A stretch of 34,050 nt of DNA from Phycisphaerae bacterium (GCA_030615025.1 JAUXAB010000039.1:1-34050), one strand, 5' to 3'. Shown: positions 16,085-25,365, counted from the first letter of the stretch. Made by a program: numbers and translations. Notes: a model not told the origin generated them from the sequence alone.

Positions 16085-17605
16085 ATGCAAAAGACAAGCT
16101 CTTTCGACACAAAATTCAGGTCAACCGCAAGCTTGCTGATTTTATTTGTGGCGACAGTTGTCCTCCCATTTACAGTTTACGGGAAGCTGTCGAAAAGTGT
16201 GGGTAAATTTGCCTCGCCGAGACCAATTAACGCTAAGGACATCGGTTATCGCGGCATCTGGTATATGAATCAGCCGTCCGGCGATAAATACGCTTACAAG
16301 TATAGTGGAGGCCTTGGCACATATTGCGCAAAGCATAAGCCATTCGCCGTCTATTGCGACAAGGTAAAGAAAACTTTTTTTTGTTACGGAGGAACAACCA
16401 AGGATGGTAACGGCAGACTTCTACACATGGTCTCCTACTATGATCACGAAACGGATATGGTGCCACGGCCGACAATCCTTCTCGATAAAAAGACGAGTGA
16501 TGCCCACGACAATCCCGTGATATCCGTCGATGACAAAGGATACATCTGGATTTTCTCAACTTCTCATGGAACAGCCAGGCCTTCGTATATCCACAGAAGT
16601 AAGAAGCCATACGACATAAGTAAGTTTGAATTGGTCAATGCAACGACAATTAAGAATGGTGAAGAAGTTCCAATGACCAATTTTTCGTACATGCAGGCCT
16701 GGCACGTCTCGGGAAATGGCTTTGTCTGTTTTTTCACTCGCTACAAGTACCCTGCCGACCGTACTATTTGCTTTATGAGAAGTCTGGATGGCGTCAAATG
16801 GTCCAAGTGGCTTCGCCTTGCGGCAATCCAGAAGGGACATTACCAGATCAGCGTCGTGAGCAAAAATAAGGCAGGGACAGCGTTCAATTTCCACCCCAAG
16901 AAAAAAGGCCTGAATTGGCGCACCAATTTGTACTACATCGAAACCGCCGACTTCGGCAAAACCTGGCATACGGTCGACGGGCAGAAATTGAGGCTGCCGC
17001 TGGTTGCGGTCAAAAATCCCGCCCTTGTTCACGATTATCAAGCTGAAGGACTGAATGTTTACCTGAAGGATATCCGCTTCGATCCGCCCGTGGGCGGACC
17101 GGTCATCCTCTTTGTTACAAGCAAAGGATACGAATCCGGCCCGAAAAATGATCCACGCACCTGGACCACCGCTCGCTGGACGGGAAAGAAGTGGCAGATA
17201 AGGCCAGCTTTTGTCTCAGATAACAATTATGACATGGGTTCGCTCTACATTGAAGATGACGGAACTCCGCTTGGGGACGCCTTACGGCGGTGGCGAATAA
17301 TCACTCCTACGGAGACCGGGCCGCAGCCATATAACACCGGTGGTGAAATGGCTATGTGGATAAGCAAAGACCTGGGAATAACGTGGGAAGAAACCAGACA
17401 ACTTACGAAAGACAGTCCCCGGAACCACACATACGCCAGACGCCCGGTGAACGCTCATCCTGATTTCTATGCTCTCTGGGCTGATGGTCACGGCAGGAAG
17501 CCATCTAAATCTTATCTATACTTTTGCGATAAAGAAGGAGCCGTGCGGGTGCTGCCGTGCAAGATGGCTGACGATTTTGTAAAACCGGAAGTATTAAAAC
17601 AATAA
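16085..17605 (+). CDS. exported BNR_4-family beta-propeller protein (sialidase-like / lyase-like)
   Basis: A 506-residue secreted protein: Sec signal of about 37 residues (basic start, hydrophobic SLLILFVATVVLPF, cleavage near VYG). The mature part matches the BNR_4 pattern: GYRGIWYMNQPSGDKYAYKYSGGLGTY, VSYYDHETDMVPRPTILLDKK, DAHDNPVISVDDKGYIWIF, SHGTARPSYIHRSKKPYDI, HDYQAEGLNVYLKD, GGEMAMWISKDLG and HTYARRPVNAHPDFYALWADG. BNR_4 propellers include polysaccharide-active proteins such as ulvan lyases as well as proteins only called sialidase-like, so an oligosaccharide role is likely but not shown. An upstream GTG directly before the ATG (16082) is an alternative start. Inside the five-gene operon it is the only exported member. 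Confidence 0.82.
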   Translation: MQKTSSFDTKFRSTASLLILFVATVVLPFTVYGKLSKSVGKFASPRPINAKDIGYRGIWYMNQPSGDKYAYKYSGGLGTYCAKHKPFAVYCDKVKKTFFCYGGTTKDGNGRLLHMVSYYDHETDMVPRPTILLDKKTSDAHDNPVISVDDKGYIWIFSTSHGTARPSYIHRSKKPYDISKFELVNATTIKNGEEVPMTNFSYMQAWHVSGNGFVCFFTRYKYPADRTICFMRSLDGVKWSKWLRLAAIQKGHYQISVVSKNKAGTAFNFHPKKKGLNWRTNLYYIETADFGKTWHTVDGQKLRLPLVAVKNPALVHDYQAEGLNVYLKDIRFDPPVGGPVILFVTSKGYESGPKNDPRTWTTARWTGKKWQIRPAFVSDNNYDMGSLYIEDDGTPLGDALRRWRIITPTETGPQPYNTGGEMAMWISKDLGITWEETRQLTKDSPRNHTYARRPVNAHPDFYALWADGHGRKPSKSYLYFCDKEGAVRVLPCKMADDFVKPEVLKQ

Positions 17606-17628
17606 GTGAAACAGGTAAATTAAACATT

Positions 17629-19665
17629 GTGGAAACAAGGCAAATAGCAAATCAGAGCGTTACTATTCATAGTTACAACACAGTAATTGTCGGCTCGGGT
17701 GCGGCAGGGATGAACTGTGCGGTGCACCTTTATGAATTCATGAGCCAAAAAGGTGTTGAGAACCCAGAGAGAAGGATTGCCGTGGTAACTGCGGGAATCG
17801 GGCTGGGCGCATCGCGGATGAGTGGTTCTGATAAGCAGACCTATTACAAAATGGGCACCAGTCCGGATGTACCTGATAGTGCTGAAGAGTTTGCGAAAAG
17901 TCTGACTGCTGCCGGGTGCTGCCACGGCGATTTAGCACTTGCCGAAGCAATTGGCTCGCTGCGCGAGTTTTATCATCTGGTTCAGGCAGGTGTCCCCTTT
18001 CCCCACGACCCAATTGGAAGCTACTGTGGCTACAAGACCGACAATGACCCATACGAGCGTGCGACATCTGCCGGCCCAAAGACCAGCAAGTTTATGAGCG
18101 AATGTCTCCAGAAACATGTCCGACGATATGGAATCGAAATCTATGACCAGCAGGAAGTTGCGCATCTGCTTACAATCGGCGCCGGTGAATCGAAACAAAT
18201 TGTAGGAGTGGTCACGATAGACAAAACAGCAGTTGCCGAAGACAATTTTCCAATAAACATTTTCTATTGTGCTAACCTTGTTTTGGCTGCGGGCGGACCC
18301 GGTGAACTCTATAAAACCAGCGTTTACCCAAAAGGCCAAGTTGGCATTCACGGGCTTGCGTTCGAAGCCGGCCTGATTGGTGAAAACCTTACCGAATCAC
18401 AGTTTGGGCTTGCCAGCATAAAGTTCCGCTGGAACGTCTCAGGGAGTTATTGCCAGGTTATTCCTCGAATATTCAGCACCGATGCCGATGGAAATGATGA
18501 GCGCGAGTTTTTAGTAGATTTCTTCGGTGTCATGAGCAAAATGGCCACAAATATCTTCCTTAAAGGGTATCAATGGCCGTTTGACCCGCAGCGTATTGCA
18601 GGCCACCAGTCCTCGTTGATTGATATTCTGGTATTTAGAGAAAGGCAAAAAGGCAGGTGGGTCTTTATGGACTTTTTGCACAATCCAATAGGCAACAATT
18701 CAATGAAGCAGTTCGATGTCGATGACCTCGAACCGGAAGCTTATGAGTATTTGAAGAGAACAGACGCGCTTCAAGGCACACCGATTGAGCGCTTAGCTCA
18801 CATGAATCCATTGGCTATCGAGATTTACAAGGAAAACGGCATTGATTTATATTCGGAGCCGCTTGAGATTGCGGTTTGCGCCCAGCACAACAACGGCGGC
18901 TTTGCCGTGAACAAATGGTGGCAGTCCAATATACCGCGAACTTTTATAATCGGCGAGATGGCAGGCACTCACGGTTGCCGGAGGCCAGGCGGCTCAGCGC
19001 TCAACGCAGGCCAGGTCGGGGGACTGCGAGCGGCAGAATACATCGTGAATGTGTATGGCTGCGACCTACCGGACTATTTGGATAAGCAGGCCGAGATTGA
19101 CCGGCAGTTAACTCAGCTTGTCGCCAAGCTTGAGGCCTGCAGAAACTCATCCGGTTTAGTGCCGAAAGAAGTAATCGACAAGATTCAGGGCCGTATGACG
19201 ACATCAGCCAGCCATATAAGAGAATTGAATGATGCTCGCAAAGCCCTGAAAGAAGCGGTCAAGCTTTACAAAAATATACAACAGCAGGGCTTCAATTTAG
19301 AAAACACTAAAAGTATCGTATCAGCAATCCAGGCAGAGCATCTTGCTTTAACCAGCGCAGCTTTCCTTAAGGCGATTGTTGAATTACTCCAACAAGGCAG
19401 CGGGGCCCGCGGTTCGCACCTTGTCCTTGCGGAGGACGGGGCCGAAATTCATCCCGACATTACCAATAAAACAACCGGCCAAACTTTGAAGTTCAAACCT
19501 GAACAAGAGCAGTTACGAAATTCGATATTGCAGATTGAATACGACCCGGGCGAGCCCGATTTGTTCCGGTGCAGAAATATAAAATTAAGGCCGACGCCAA
19601 CCGACAGGAAAGTCTTTGAGCTGGCCTGGCAGGATTACAGAGAAGGAAAAATCTACAGCCCTTGA
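17629..19665 (+). CDS. FAD-dependent oxidoreductase, fumarate reductase / L-aspartate oxidase family
   Basis: A 678-residue flavoprotein. The FAD-binding fold starts near residue 20 (YNTVIVGSGAAGMNCAVHLYEF); YCANLVLAAGGPGELY closes the FAD domain; the C-terminal part of the flavin site reads FIIGEMAGTHGCRRPGGSALNAGQVGGLRAAEYI (about 441-474), with the GTHG-x-RRPGGSALN form of the family's active loop. The last 200 residues are a helical domain followed by about 60 residues unlike SdhA or NadB. Asp oxidase proper is unlikely because the gene sits in a sugar-type operon and no nadA or nadC is near. The start is GTG at 17629, in register with the homology; no earlier ATG fits. It is the last gene of the operon. 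Confidence 0.82.
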   Translation: METRQIANQSVTIHSYNTVIVGSGAAGMNCAVHLYEFMSQKGVENPERRIAVVTAGIGLGASRMSGSDKQTYYKMGTSPDVPDSAEEFAKSLTAAGCCHGDLALAEAIGSLREFYHLVQAGVPFPHDPIGSYCGYKTDNDPYERATSAGPKTSKFMSECLQKHVRRYGIEIYDQQEVAHLLTIGAGESKQIVGVVTIDKTAVAEDNFPINIFYCANLVLAAGGPGELYKTSVYPKGQVGIHGLAFEAGLIGENLTESQFGLASIKFRWNVSGSYCQVIPRIFSTDADGNDEREFLVDFFGVMSKMATNIFLKGYQWPFDPQRIAGHQSSLIDILVFRERQKGRWVFMDFLHNPIGNNSMKQFDVDDLEPEAYEYLKRTDALQGTPIERLAHMNPLAIEIYKENGIDLYSEPLEIAVCAQHNNGGFAVNKWWQSNIPRTFIIGEMAGTHGCRRPGGSALNAGQVGGLRAAEYIVNVYGCDLPDYLDKQAEIDRQLTQLVAKLEACRNSSGLVPKEVIDKIQGRMTTSASHIRELNDARKALKEAVKLYKNIQQQGFNLENTKSIVSAIQAEHLALTSAAFLKAIVELLQQGSGARGSHLVLAEDGAEIHPDITNKTTGQTLKFKPEQEQLRNSILQIEYDPGEPDLFRCRNIKLRPTPTDRKVFELAWQDYREGKIYSP

Positions 19666-19666
19666 G

Positions 19667-19736
19667 TTTAGAATTTTGAATTTGTTTCGAATTTCGGATT
19701 TCGATATTCGGATTTCGATATTCGGATTTAATAGTT
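19667..19736. repeat. heptamer array A9, joined to mtnA start
   Basis: TTTAGAA, TTTTGAA, TTTGTTT, CGAATTT, then CGGATTT and CGATATT alternating, then AATAGTT: ten units that end exactly at the base before the mtnA ATG. No Shine-Dalgarno sequence lies within 20 nt of the ATG. Confidence 0.88.
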
Positions 19737-20801
19737 ATGATTGCTCAGACACTTAAATGGGTTGGCGGTATTGACGGCTTCTTAGAGCTTATCGACCAGC
19801 GGCGTCTGCCCGGTGAACTTGTTAGATTGCAGTGCCGGGATACTGAGCGGCTCTACGAAGCGATAAAAACGCTTGCCGTGCGAGGCGCTCCGGCTATAGG
19901 GGTTTCGGCAGCTTACGGGCTGGTTTTGGGTATGCAGAAGTTGACCGATACGGATGATTCGGAGCGGGGACTTGAAGTCTTGGCTAAGTCGTGCGAGTAT
20001 CTGGCGTCATCGCGCCCGACTGCTGTAAACCTGTTTTGGGCACTGGACAGAATCCGGCAAAGTGCCGAGAGATTTGTTGCCGATAAACCGAACGCAAAGT
20101 TACAGGCACTACGCGAGGTTATTTTAGCCGAGGCGAATGCCATCTATCAGGAAGATGTGAAGATGTGCCGACGGATTGGAGAAAACGGCCAGAAGTTTAT
20201 CAAGCAAGGGGCCGGCATTTTGACGCACTGCAACGCCGGGGCACTTGCGACTGCGGGACAGGGGACAGCTTTGTCGCTGATGTTTGAGGCGCATAAAAAG
20301 GGCAGGAAATTCAAGGTTTATGTAGACGAGACCCGGCCATTGCTGCAGGGTGCTCGTTTGACGGCCTGGGAGTTGAAACAGGCGGGTATTGATGTAGTGG
20401 TTATTTGCGACAATACGGCCGGGTGGCTGATGAAGCAGGGACATATCAGCGCGGTGATAACCGGTGCCGACCGAATCGCAGCAAACGGCGATGCGGCAAA
20501 CAAGATAGGAACATATAGTTTGAGCGTTCTGGCCAGAGAACACGGCGTGCCTTTTTATATTGCGGCACCGTCAAGCACCTTTGACCCCAGCATTAAAAGC
20601 GGCGATGAGATACCAATCGAGCAAAGAGCCGCTGAAGAGGTAACAACATTTGGAAAAACGCAAATTGCTCCTGACAGCGTAAAGGTGTATAATCCTGCTT
20701 TTGATGTTACAGATGCGTCGAATATAACCGCTATTATCACTGAAAGGGGTGTAATTAAAAACCCCAATGCTGATAGCATCTCTAAATATTTGAGGTCCTG
20801 A
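19737..20801 (+). CDS. mtnA: S-methyl-5-thioribose-1-phosphate isomerase
   Basis: Converts methylthioribose-1-phosphate to methylthioribulose-1-phosphate in methionine salvage. The 354 residues contain the family motifs RGAPAIGVSAAYG (49-61), GILTHCNAGALATAGQGTAL with catalytic Cys165, VYVDETRPLLQGARLTAWEL (194-213), and VITGADRIAANGDAANKIGT with catalytic Asp245. Length is normal. No other salvage gene is in the window; it is followed 4 nt later by the methyltransferase-GT2 fusion, so the transcript may continue into the glycan block. Its upstream gap is filled by a heptamer array, so translation may rely on coupling or an A/U-rich leader. Confidence 0.97.
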   Translation: MIAQTLKWVGGIDGFLELIDQRRLPGELVRLQCRDTERLYEAIKTLAVRGAPAIGVSAAYGLVLGMQKLTDTDDSERGLEVLAKSCEYLASSRPTAVNLFWALDRIRQSAERFVADKPNAKLQALREVILAEANAIYQEDVKMCRRIGENGQKFIKQGAGILTHCNAGALATAGQGTALSLMFEAHKKGRKFKVYVDETRPLLQGARLTAWELKQAGIDVVVICDNTAGWLMKQGHISAVITGADRIAANGDAANKIGTYSLSVLAREHGVPFYIAAPSSTFDPSIKSGDEIPIEQRAAEEVTTFGKTQIAPDSVKVYNPAFDVTDASNITAIITERGVIKNPNADSISKYLRS

Positions 20802-20805
20802 GATT

Positions 20806-22254
20806 ATGGATGAGGCAACGAGTCAAACTTCTCATCCTCTGCAAACCGATGTCACCAAGCAGGCAGACGAAAAGCAGTTGCTGCGCTGGCGAAAACGCAA
20901 TGCATATTATTACAAGTGGCTGGACAGGATTTATAAATCTGCTGTTAGGCCAAAGAGCAGAGTTTTGCACGTCGGTTGTGAATCCGGCGACCTTTTAGCT
21001 GCGCTTGAGCCGTCCTATGGTGTTGGGGTTGACGCGGACCCTGCAGCTATCGAGTTAGCAAGAAAACGATTTCCGCACCTGAAATTCTACGCAACAGACC
21101 CGCATGAATTGAATCTCAATGAAAAATTTGATTACGTTCTCATCTGCAATTCGCTGGGTCGGTGGCACGATATCCAACAGGTTTTGGAATGTATTCATCC
21201 GGCAACTTCCGAAAGCACACGGATTGTAATAACCTATTACAATTATCTCTGGGAGGGGATTTTGCGGCTGGGGTCGCGTTTGAAGATTCGTCGGCCTCTG
21301 GCCCACCAGAACTGGCTACCGCCGGAAAACATTATGAATCTACTCAACTTAACTAACTTTGATGTTATTCGCTCAGATTCATATCTGCTGATGCCGAAAC
21401 GCGTACCGCCATTGACAACCCTCTGCAATTATTTTCTTTCTTTGCTGCCGGGATTTCGTTTTTTCAACCTGGTGAATCTTGTAATAGCGCGTCCAACCCC
21501 CACTGCTCAGAGTGATGAGGATCTGTCTGTCTCTGTAATAGTGCCGTGCAGGAATGAGCGTGGTAATATTGAAGATGCAATAATACGTGTGCCCCAAATG
21601 GGTCGGGAAACAGAGATAATCTTTGTCGACGGCAACAGCACGGACGGCACGGTCGAAGAGATAGAACGCCAGATAAAGCAACATCCGGAACGCACAATTC
21701 GTCTGCTCCCTCAGGGGGACGGAGTGGGTAAAGGTGACGCTGTAAGAAAAGGTTTTGCTGCTGCAAAAGGAGATGTTCTGGTTATCCAGGATGCGGATTT
21801 AACGGCTCCGCCCGAAGATTTGCCGAAATTCTTTAGAGCACTGCGTGACGGTAAAGGTGAGTTCATCAACGGCTCGCGGCTTGTCTATCCAATGGAAAAG
21901 CAGGCGATGCGCTTTCTAAATTACCTTGGAAACAAGTTTTTCGGCACGTTGTTTAGCTGGCTGTTAGGCCAAAGATTCAGAGATACGCTTTGCGGCACGA
22001 AAATGATTCGCAGGAAAGACTACGAGTTAATAGCGGCCAACCGTTCGTATTTTGGCGATTTTGACCCCTTTGGGGATTTTGACCTTATTTTTGGAGCCGT
22101 AAAGCAAAACCTTAAGGTCATCGAGGTGCCGGTGACCTACCGAGCAAGAACGTACGGCACGACAAATATCAGTCGCTTCAAACATGGCTGGCTGCTACTT
22201 AAGATGAGCTGGGTCGCATTTAAGAAAATCAAGTGGCTGGGAAAGGCACATTGA
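20806..22254 (+). CDS. class I methyltransferase fused to GT2 (DPM1-like) glycosyltransferase
   Basis: A 482-residue fusion. Residues 20-210 are a SAM-dependent methyltransferase fold: VLHVGCESGDLLAALE (motif I, about 47-62), GVDADPAAIELARKRFP and FDYVLICNSLGRW. Residues 228-480 are a family 2 glycosyltransferase: SVIVPCRNERGNIEDAI, EIIFVDGNSTDGT, GKGDAVRKGFAAAKGDVLVIQDADLTAPPEDL (the DAD metal motif), GSRLVYPMEKQAMRFLNYLGNKFF and GDFDLIFG. This GT2 type resembles dolichyl-/polyprenyl-phosphate sugar synthases, without C-terminal membrane helices. Next downstream are a second methyltransferase (7 nt) and a polytopic GT-C-like enzyme, which fits lipid-linked sugar synthesis and transfer. The methyltransferase substrate is unknown. 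Confidence 0.88.
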   Translation: MDEATSQTSHPLQTDVTKQADEKQLLRWRKRNAYYYKWLDRIYKSAVRPKSRVLHVGCESGDLLAALEPSYGVGVDADPAAIELARKRFPHLKFYATDPHELNLNEKFDYVLICNSLGRWHDIQQVLECIHPATSESTRIVITYYNYLWEGILRLGSRLKIRRPLAHQNWLPPENIMNLLNLTNFDVIRSDSYLLMPKRVPPLTTLCNYFLSLLPGFRFFNLVNLVIARPTPTAQSDEDLSVSVIVPCRNERGNIEDAIIRVPQMGRETEIIFVDGNSTDGTVEEIERQIKQHPERTIRLLPQGDGVGKGDAVRKGFAAAKGDVLVIQDADLTAPPEDLPKFFRALRDGKGEFINGSRLVYPMEKQAMRFLNYLGNKFFGTLFSWLLGQRFRDTLCGTKMIRRKDYELIAANRSYFGDFDPFGDFDLIFGAVKQNLKVIEVPVTYRARTYGTTNISRFKHGWLLLKMSWVAFKKIKWLGKAH

Positions 22255-22261
22255 AATAATC

Positions 22262-23044
22262 ATGAGGCTTATTGAATGGTTCAAGCTGCCGGATGCAAGG
22301 TGTATCAAAGACCTTGACGACCCTGCCACTACCCTGCTGCATGCTGAGATCGTTCGGAAAAAGCCGTTTCTCAAAAAACTATATATTGATTTTTATAAGC
22401 AATTTAGAAAGGCGACGCCTGAGCCTGAAAAGAAGGTACTCGTTGAGCTTGGCAGTGGAGGAGGTTTTATTAAAGAGGTAATTGACAACGTGATTACATC
22501 CGACATCCTCGAGTTACCGAATGTCGACAAGGTCTTCTCAGCCCTTAACATGCCCTTCGAAGATACAAGTGTTGACGCTTTCTTTATGTTCGATGTCCTT
22601 CATCACATTAGCGACCCAAGGGCCTTTTTCAAGGAGGCCATACGGTGTCTTAAGCTCTCCGGCAAAATCGTTATGATTGAACCTGCAAATACATTGTGGG
22701 CAAGGTTCATCTACAAGAACTTTCATCATGAGCTTTTTGACCCGCAGGCACAGTGGGGTCTGGAAGAGATTGGGCCTGTCTCGCACGGAAATGGCGCGAT
22801 GCCGTGGATAATTTTTTCGCGTGACCGCCGGATTTTTGAAAAGGAATTTCCACAGTTTCGAATTGTTAGAATGTGCAATCATACCCCCTTACGATATTTG
22901 CTTAGTGGCGGCCTGACGCTGCGCCAACTGGTGCCTTCGTTCACTTACCCACTTATTAAAGCTATAGAATATATACTGTCGGCAATAAATAATCTGCTGG
23001 GAATGTTTCAAACGATAGAGCTGGAGAAGACAGATGCCGAGTAA
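22262..23044 (+). CDS. class I SAM-dependent methyltransferase
   Basis: A 260-residue methyltransferase-like protein. Motif I is KVLVELGSGGGFIKEVI (about 58-74), with TSDILELPNVDKV after it, DAFFMFDVLHHISDPRAFFKEAIRCLKLSGKIVMIEPAN (motifs IV to VI, about 103-142). The rest is helical, with a hydrophobic stretch near YPLIKAIEYILSAINNLLGMF at the C-terminus that may touch membrane. It lies between the methyltransferase-GT2 fusion and the membrane glycosyltransferase, so a sugar or lipid-linked glycan is the likely substrate. No ribosome site is obvious; a few bases after the previous stop suggests translational coupling. Confidence 0.8.
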   Translation: MRLIEWFKLPDARCIKDLDDPATTLLHAEIVRKKPFLKKLYIDFYKQFRKATPEPEKKVLVELGSGGGFIKEVIDNVITSDILELPNVDKVFSALNMPFEDTSVDAFFMFDVLHHISDPRAFFKEAIRCLKLSGKIVMIEPANTLWARFIYKNFHHELFDPQAQWGLEEIGPVSHGNGAMPWIIFSRDRRIFEKEFPQFRIVRMCNHTPLRYLLSGGLTLRQLVPSFTYPLIKAIEYILSAINNLLGMFQTIELEKTDAE

Positions 23045-23086
23045 AAAGTAAAATTGCCGGTGCTTTGTTCTCCATAAAGTGTTGCG

Positions 23087-24982
23087 ATGCAGAGAAAAAG
23101 AACAAGGAAAACAAGAAGTAAACGTACAAGAGCACCCAAACCGATGAAGGCACCTGTCATCGAGCCGGACCGCAATAAGAGGCTGACCGAATATGTCGCT
23201 GTTGGACTTTTAGTCGTCCTGGGACTTACTTATTCACTGCACTTTTTGAGACACTTCGTTTTTCCGAATTCAGATTTTGCCGCATTTCTTGGCATAGGAC
23301 GAAAATGGTTACATTTTCAAATTCCGTACACAATGAAGCGTGCGCCTCTTTTCTCAGTCATTACCGCCCTGGTGGGCAACTTTTTCTCCGGTCCTGACCG
23401 CAATCTTTTCGGCACAGAATTGTACAACGCCATTATGTTTCCAACAGTGATGGTGCTGATTTACCTTATCGGCAGGAAGTTTCTGGGTAAAGCGGCTGTC
23501 TGGGTGGCACTGCTGGCTTGTATCAGCCCCTGGATGGTACGCATGAGCAGTCAGCCGCTTGCCGAGCTTACACTGGTGGCACTATTTGCCGCCACCTGTC
23601 TTTGTGCCAGAGCACAGGGTTCGGGTCCCATTCGCCAAAAAATACAAATGGGGTCCCGTTCCCAAACGCGAAATAATGCGTTTGGGAGACCCTCTCACAT
23701 AAATTGGGCTTATTTATTTGCGATGCTCGGTTCGATTGCTCGATGGGACATGGCCGGCCTAATCCCTGCCGTCGCCCTCGTTGACCTGATTCGGAATCGA
23801 AAATGGTTCAAGACAATAATTTCGACGGCGCTTGCCTCGATACCTTTTGGACTCTGTATGATTATCACATGGTCTCAGTTACGAGGCCAGGCCGAAGGCG
23901 CCCATTACATCCAGGTCCTGGCAAAGGACCGGACATTTGAGCTGCTTGCGGATTTGAACTTTTATTGGCGCAATATCTGTTCTTTTTTGAATGCTCAAAC
24001 GCTGCAAACTTTGCCTTCCGGACAGGTCAGGAGCTTCGAGGCACTGAATTCGGTGGTGTTTGCGGTGACAGCCCCACTTTTGGCGATAGCTTTTTTAGCA
24101 GGCAGCATAGTGGCAGCTATTAAAAAACGCTGGGAAATGATTGTAATGCTTCTGGCAGGTATTCCGTACGTAATGGTACATGCGATATATCCGTACCGGC
24201 TGTCACGGTTTTGTGTACCTGCCGCATGGGCCTGGCTGATTATCAGCGCATACGGGACAATTACATTCTGGCAATGGTTTGTCAGCAAGCCAAAACCAAA
24301 ACTTCTGACACCTATTCTTCAGCTGATTGGAACCATTATCTTTGTTTTGTGGGCCATCAAGATTATTGACACACTGACCTACGCTGAAAAGCGCTGCCCG
24401 GTTATTGAGCGACTTACCGTTATATCATCTTTGGTTGTTGTTGCCGGCTTTTTTGGTTTGCAGCTGGTACGGCGACACAAGCCTTCTATGAGGTGGCTGA
24501 TTATCCCGGCGTTCCTTGTTCTGGCAGTGGTAAGTAACGCCGCTACGACGGGATTTTTAATGGGAGACGGTCAAAGGGGAGCAAACTTTAAGCGGCTTGG
24601 GCAGTGGTTTTTTGAAAATGCCAGGGACGATGACCGAATGATTACAACAATGCCGAGTTTTATGCCCATTTACACGAGTTTGCCGATTGAGCGGTTCAAA
24701 CATATGGTAAATATTTCACCTGAGGATGCAAAAGATTTCGAGGCCTTTATACAGGAATGCAGGAAACGAAATATCACGCTCATCGCCTGGGATTCAAGGT
24801 TGGCCCGCGCGCCCAATGACCGTTATTACAAACTTTGGGGGCTGGATCGTATAAAGATGCTGGGGGCTCCCTTTTTTGGTCGCAAAGTAGACCGTATAGG
24901 CCCCTGCCAGCTGGTACACATAATTAGGGAAGGCTCACCCAAAATTGCCATCTACCGTATTATGCCCGCGCCCGCAAGCTGA
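23087..24982 (+). CDS. polytopic GT-C-type glycosyltransferase (PMT/ArnT-like)
   Basis: A 631-residue integral membrane protein. After a very basic N-terminus (MQRKRTRKTRSKRTRAPK) come about 10-11 hydrophobic helices (for example YVAVGLLVVLGLTYSLHFL, AVWVALLACISPWMV, LFAMLGSIARWDMAGLIPAVALVD). The first outer loop has NSDFAAFLGIGRKW with the acidic residue expected near the GT-C active site. GT-C enzymes move a sugar from a polyprenyl-phosphate donor, which the GT2 two genes upstream could make. Residues about 178-205 are an in-frame repeat-derived insertion (see 23618-23700), inside a segment that should run from one helix to the next. The C-terminal 110 residues form a soluble domain. Exact acceptor unknown. 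Confidence 0.72.
   Translation: MQRKRTRKTRSKRTRAPKPMKAPVIEPDRNKRLTEYVAVGLLVVLGLTYSLHFLRHFVFPNSDFAAFLGIGRKWLHFQIPYTMKRAPLFSVITALVGNFFSGPDRNLFGTELYNAIMFPTVMVLIYLIGRKFLGKAAVWVALLACISPWMVRMSSQPLAELTLVALFAATCLCARAQGSGPIRQKIQMGSRSQTRNNAFGRPSHINWAYLFAMLGSIARWDMAGLIPAVALVDLIRNRKWFKTIISTALASIPFGLCMIITWSQLRGQAEGAHYIQVLAKDRTFELLADLNFYWRNICSFLNAQTLQTLPSGQVRSFEALNSVVFAVTAPLLAIAFLAGSIVAAIKKRWEMIVMLLAGIPYVMVHAIYPYRLSRFCVPAAWAWLIISAYGTITFWQWFVSKPKPKLLTPILQLIGTIIFVLWAIKIIDTLTYAEKRCPVIERLTVISSLVVVAGFFGLQLVRRHKPSMRWLIIPAFLVLAVVSNAATTGFLMGDGQRGANFKRLGQWFFENARDDDRMITTMPSFMPIYTSLPIERFKHMVNISPEDAKDFEAFIQECRKRNITLIAWDSRLARAPNDRYYKLWGLDRIKMLGAPFFGRKVDRIGPCQLVHIIREGSPKIAIYRIMPAPAS
23618..23700. repeat. hairpin repeat inserted in frame in the GT-C gene
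   Basis: Contains a perfect 10-bp inverted repeat TCCCAAACGC (23660-23669) / GCGTTTGGGA (23678-23687) and two GGGTCCC boxes (23623-23629 and 23651-23657). The encoded part (GSGPIRQKIQMGSRSQTRNN and AFGRPSH) is polar and unlike the helices on each side. Boundaries are approximate. Confidence 0.6.
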
Positions 24983-25002
24983 CAGCCGGTACAATACAGG
25001 CG

Positions 25003-25272
25003 CTAATCCACCGCCACGACCTCTTTGACCTCAGGCACCTTTTCCTTCAGGATTCTTTCGATGCCCATTCTCATCGTCATCGCAGCGCCCGGGCAGCCAT
25101 GGCAGGCCCCCTGCAAGCGAACCTTGACGGTATTATCGTCATCGGTTCCCACCAGCTCGATGTCGCCGCCGTGGTCTTGCAGGGCTGGTCGAACCGCCTC
25201 GATTACTTGCTTGACCCTTTCTTCGAAGCTGTTTTCCGTCTTAGTTTCGCCGCAGCCGCATTTATCACACAT
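25003..25272 (-). CDS. NifU C-terminal-domain (Nfu-type) Fe-S scaffold protein
   Basis: An 89-residue protein. After a short Cys-rich head (MCDKCGCGETKTE) there is a single NifU-C domain: VKQVIEAVRPALQDHGGDIELVG, KVRLQGACHGCPGAAMTMRMGIERILKEKVPEV. The CHGC motif binds a [4Fe-4S] cluster between two subunits, used to load target enzymes. The Cys head is an oddity and could hold a second metal. AGGAG lies 7 nt before the ATG on the minus strand. It converges with the GT-C gene (20 bp between stops), and a repeat-rich gap lies upstream. The window has many possible Fe-S clients, but no direct link is shown. Confidence 0.93.
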   Translation of the reverse strand: MCDKCGCGETKTENSFEERVKQVIEAVRPALQDHGGDIELVGTDDDNTVKVRLQGACHGCPGAAMTMRMGIERILKEKVPEVKEVVAVD

Positions 25273-25365
25273 AAAATTCTCCTATGTTTATTCCAAACCA
25301 GTGATTGTAGCGACAATTGATTGTAAAGCAAGTAGTTCTTCTACGATTTGAAATCGGCTTTGTTT

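Noticed and set aside
11731..19665. Bile-acid-type (bai-like) dehydroxylation operon
   Set aside because: OYE, SDR and flavoprotein types are shared, but the aldolase and BNR_4 protein point to carbohydrates and no CoA ligase or transferase is present.
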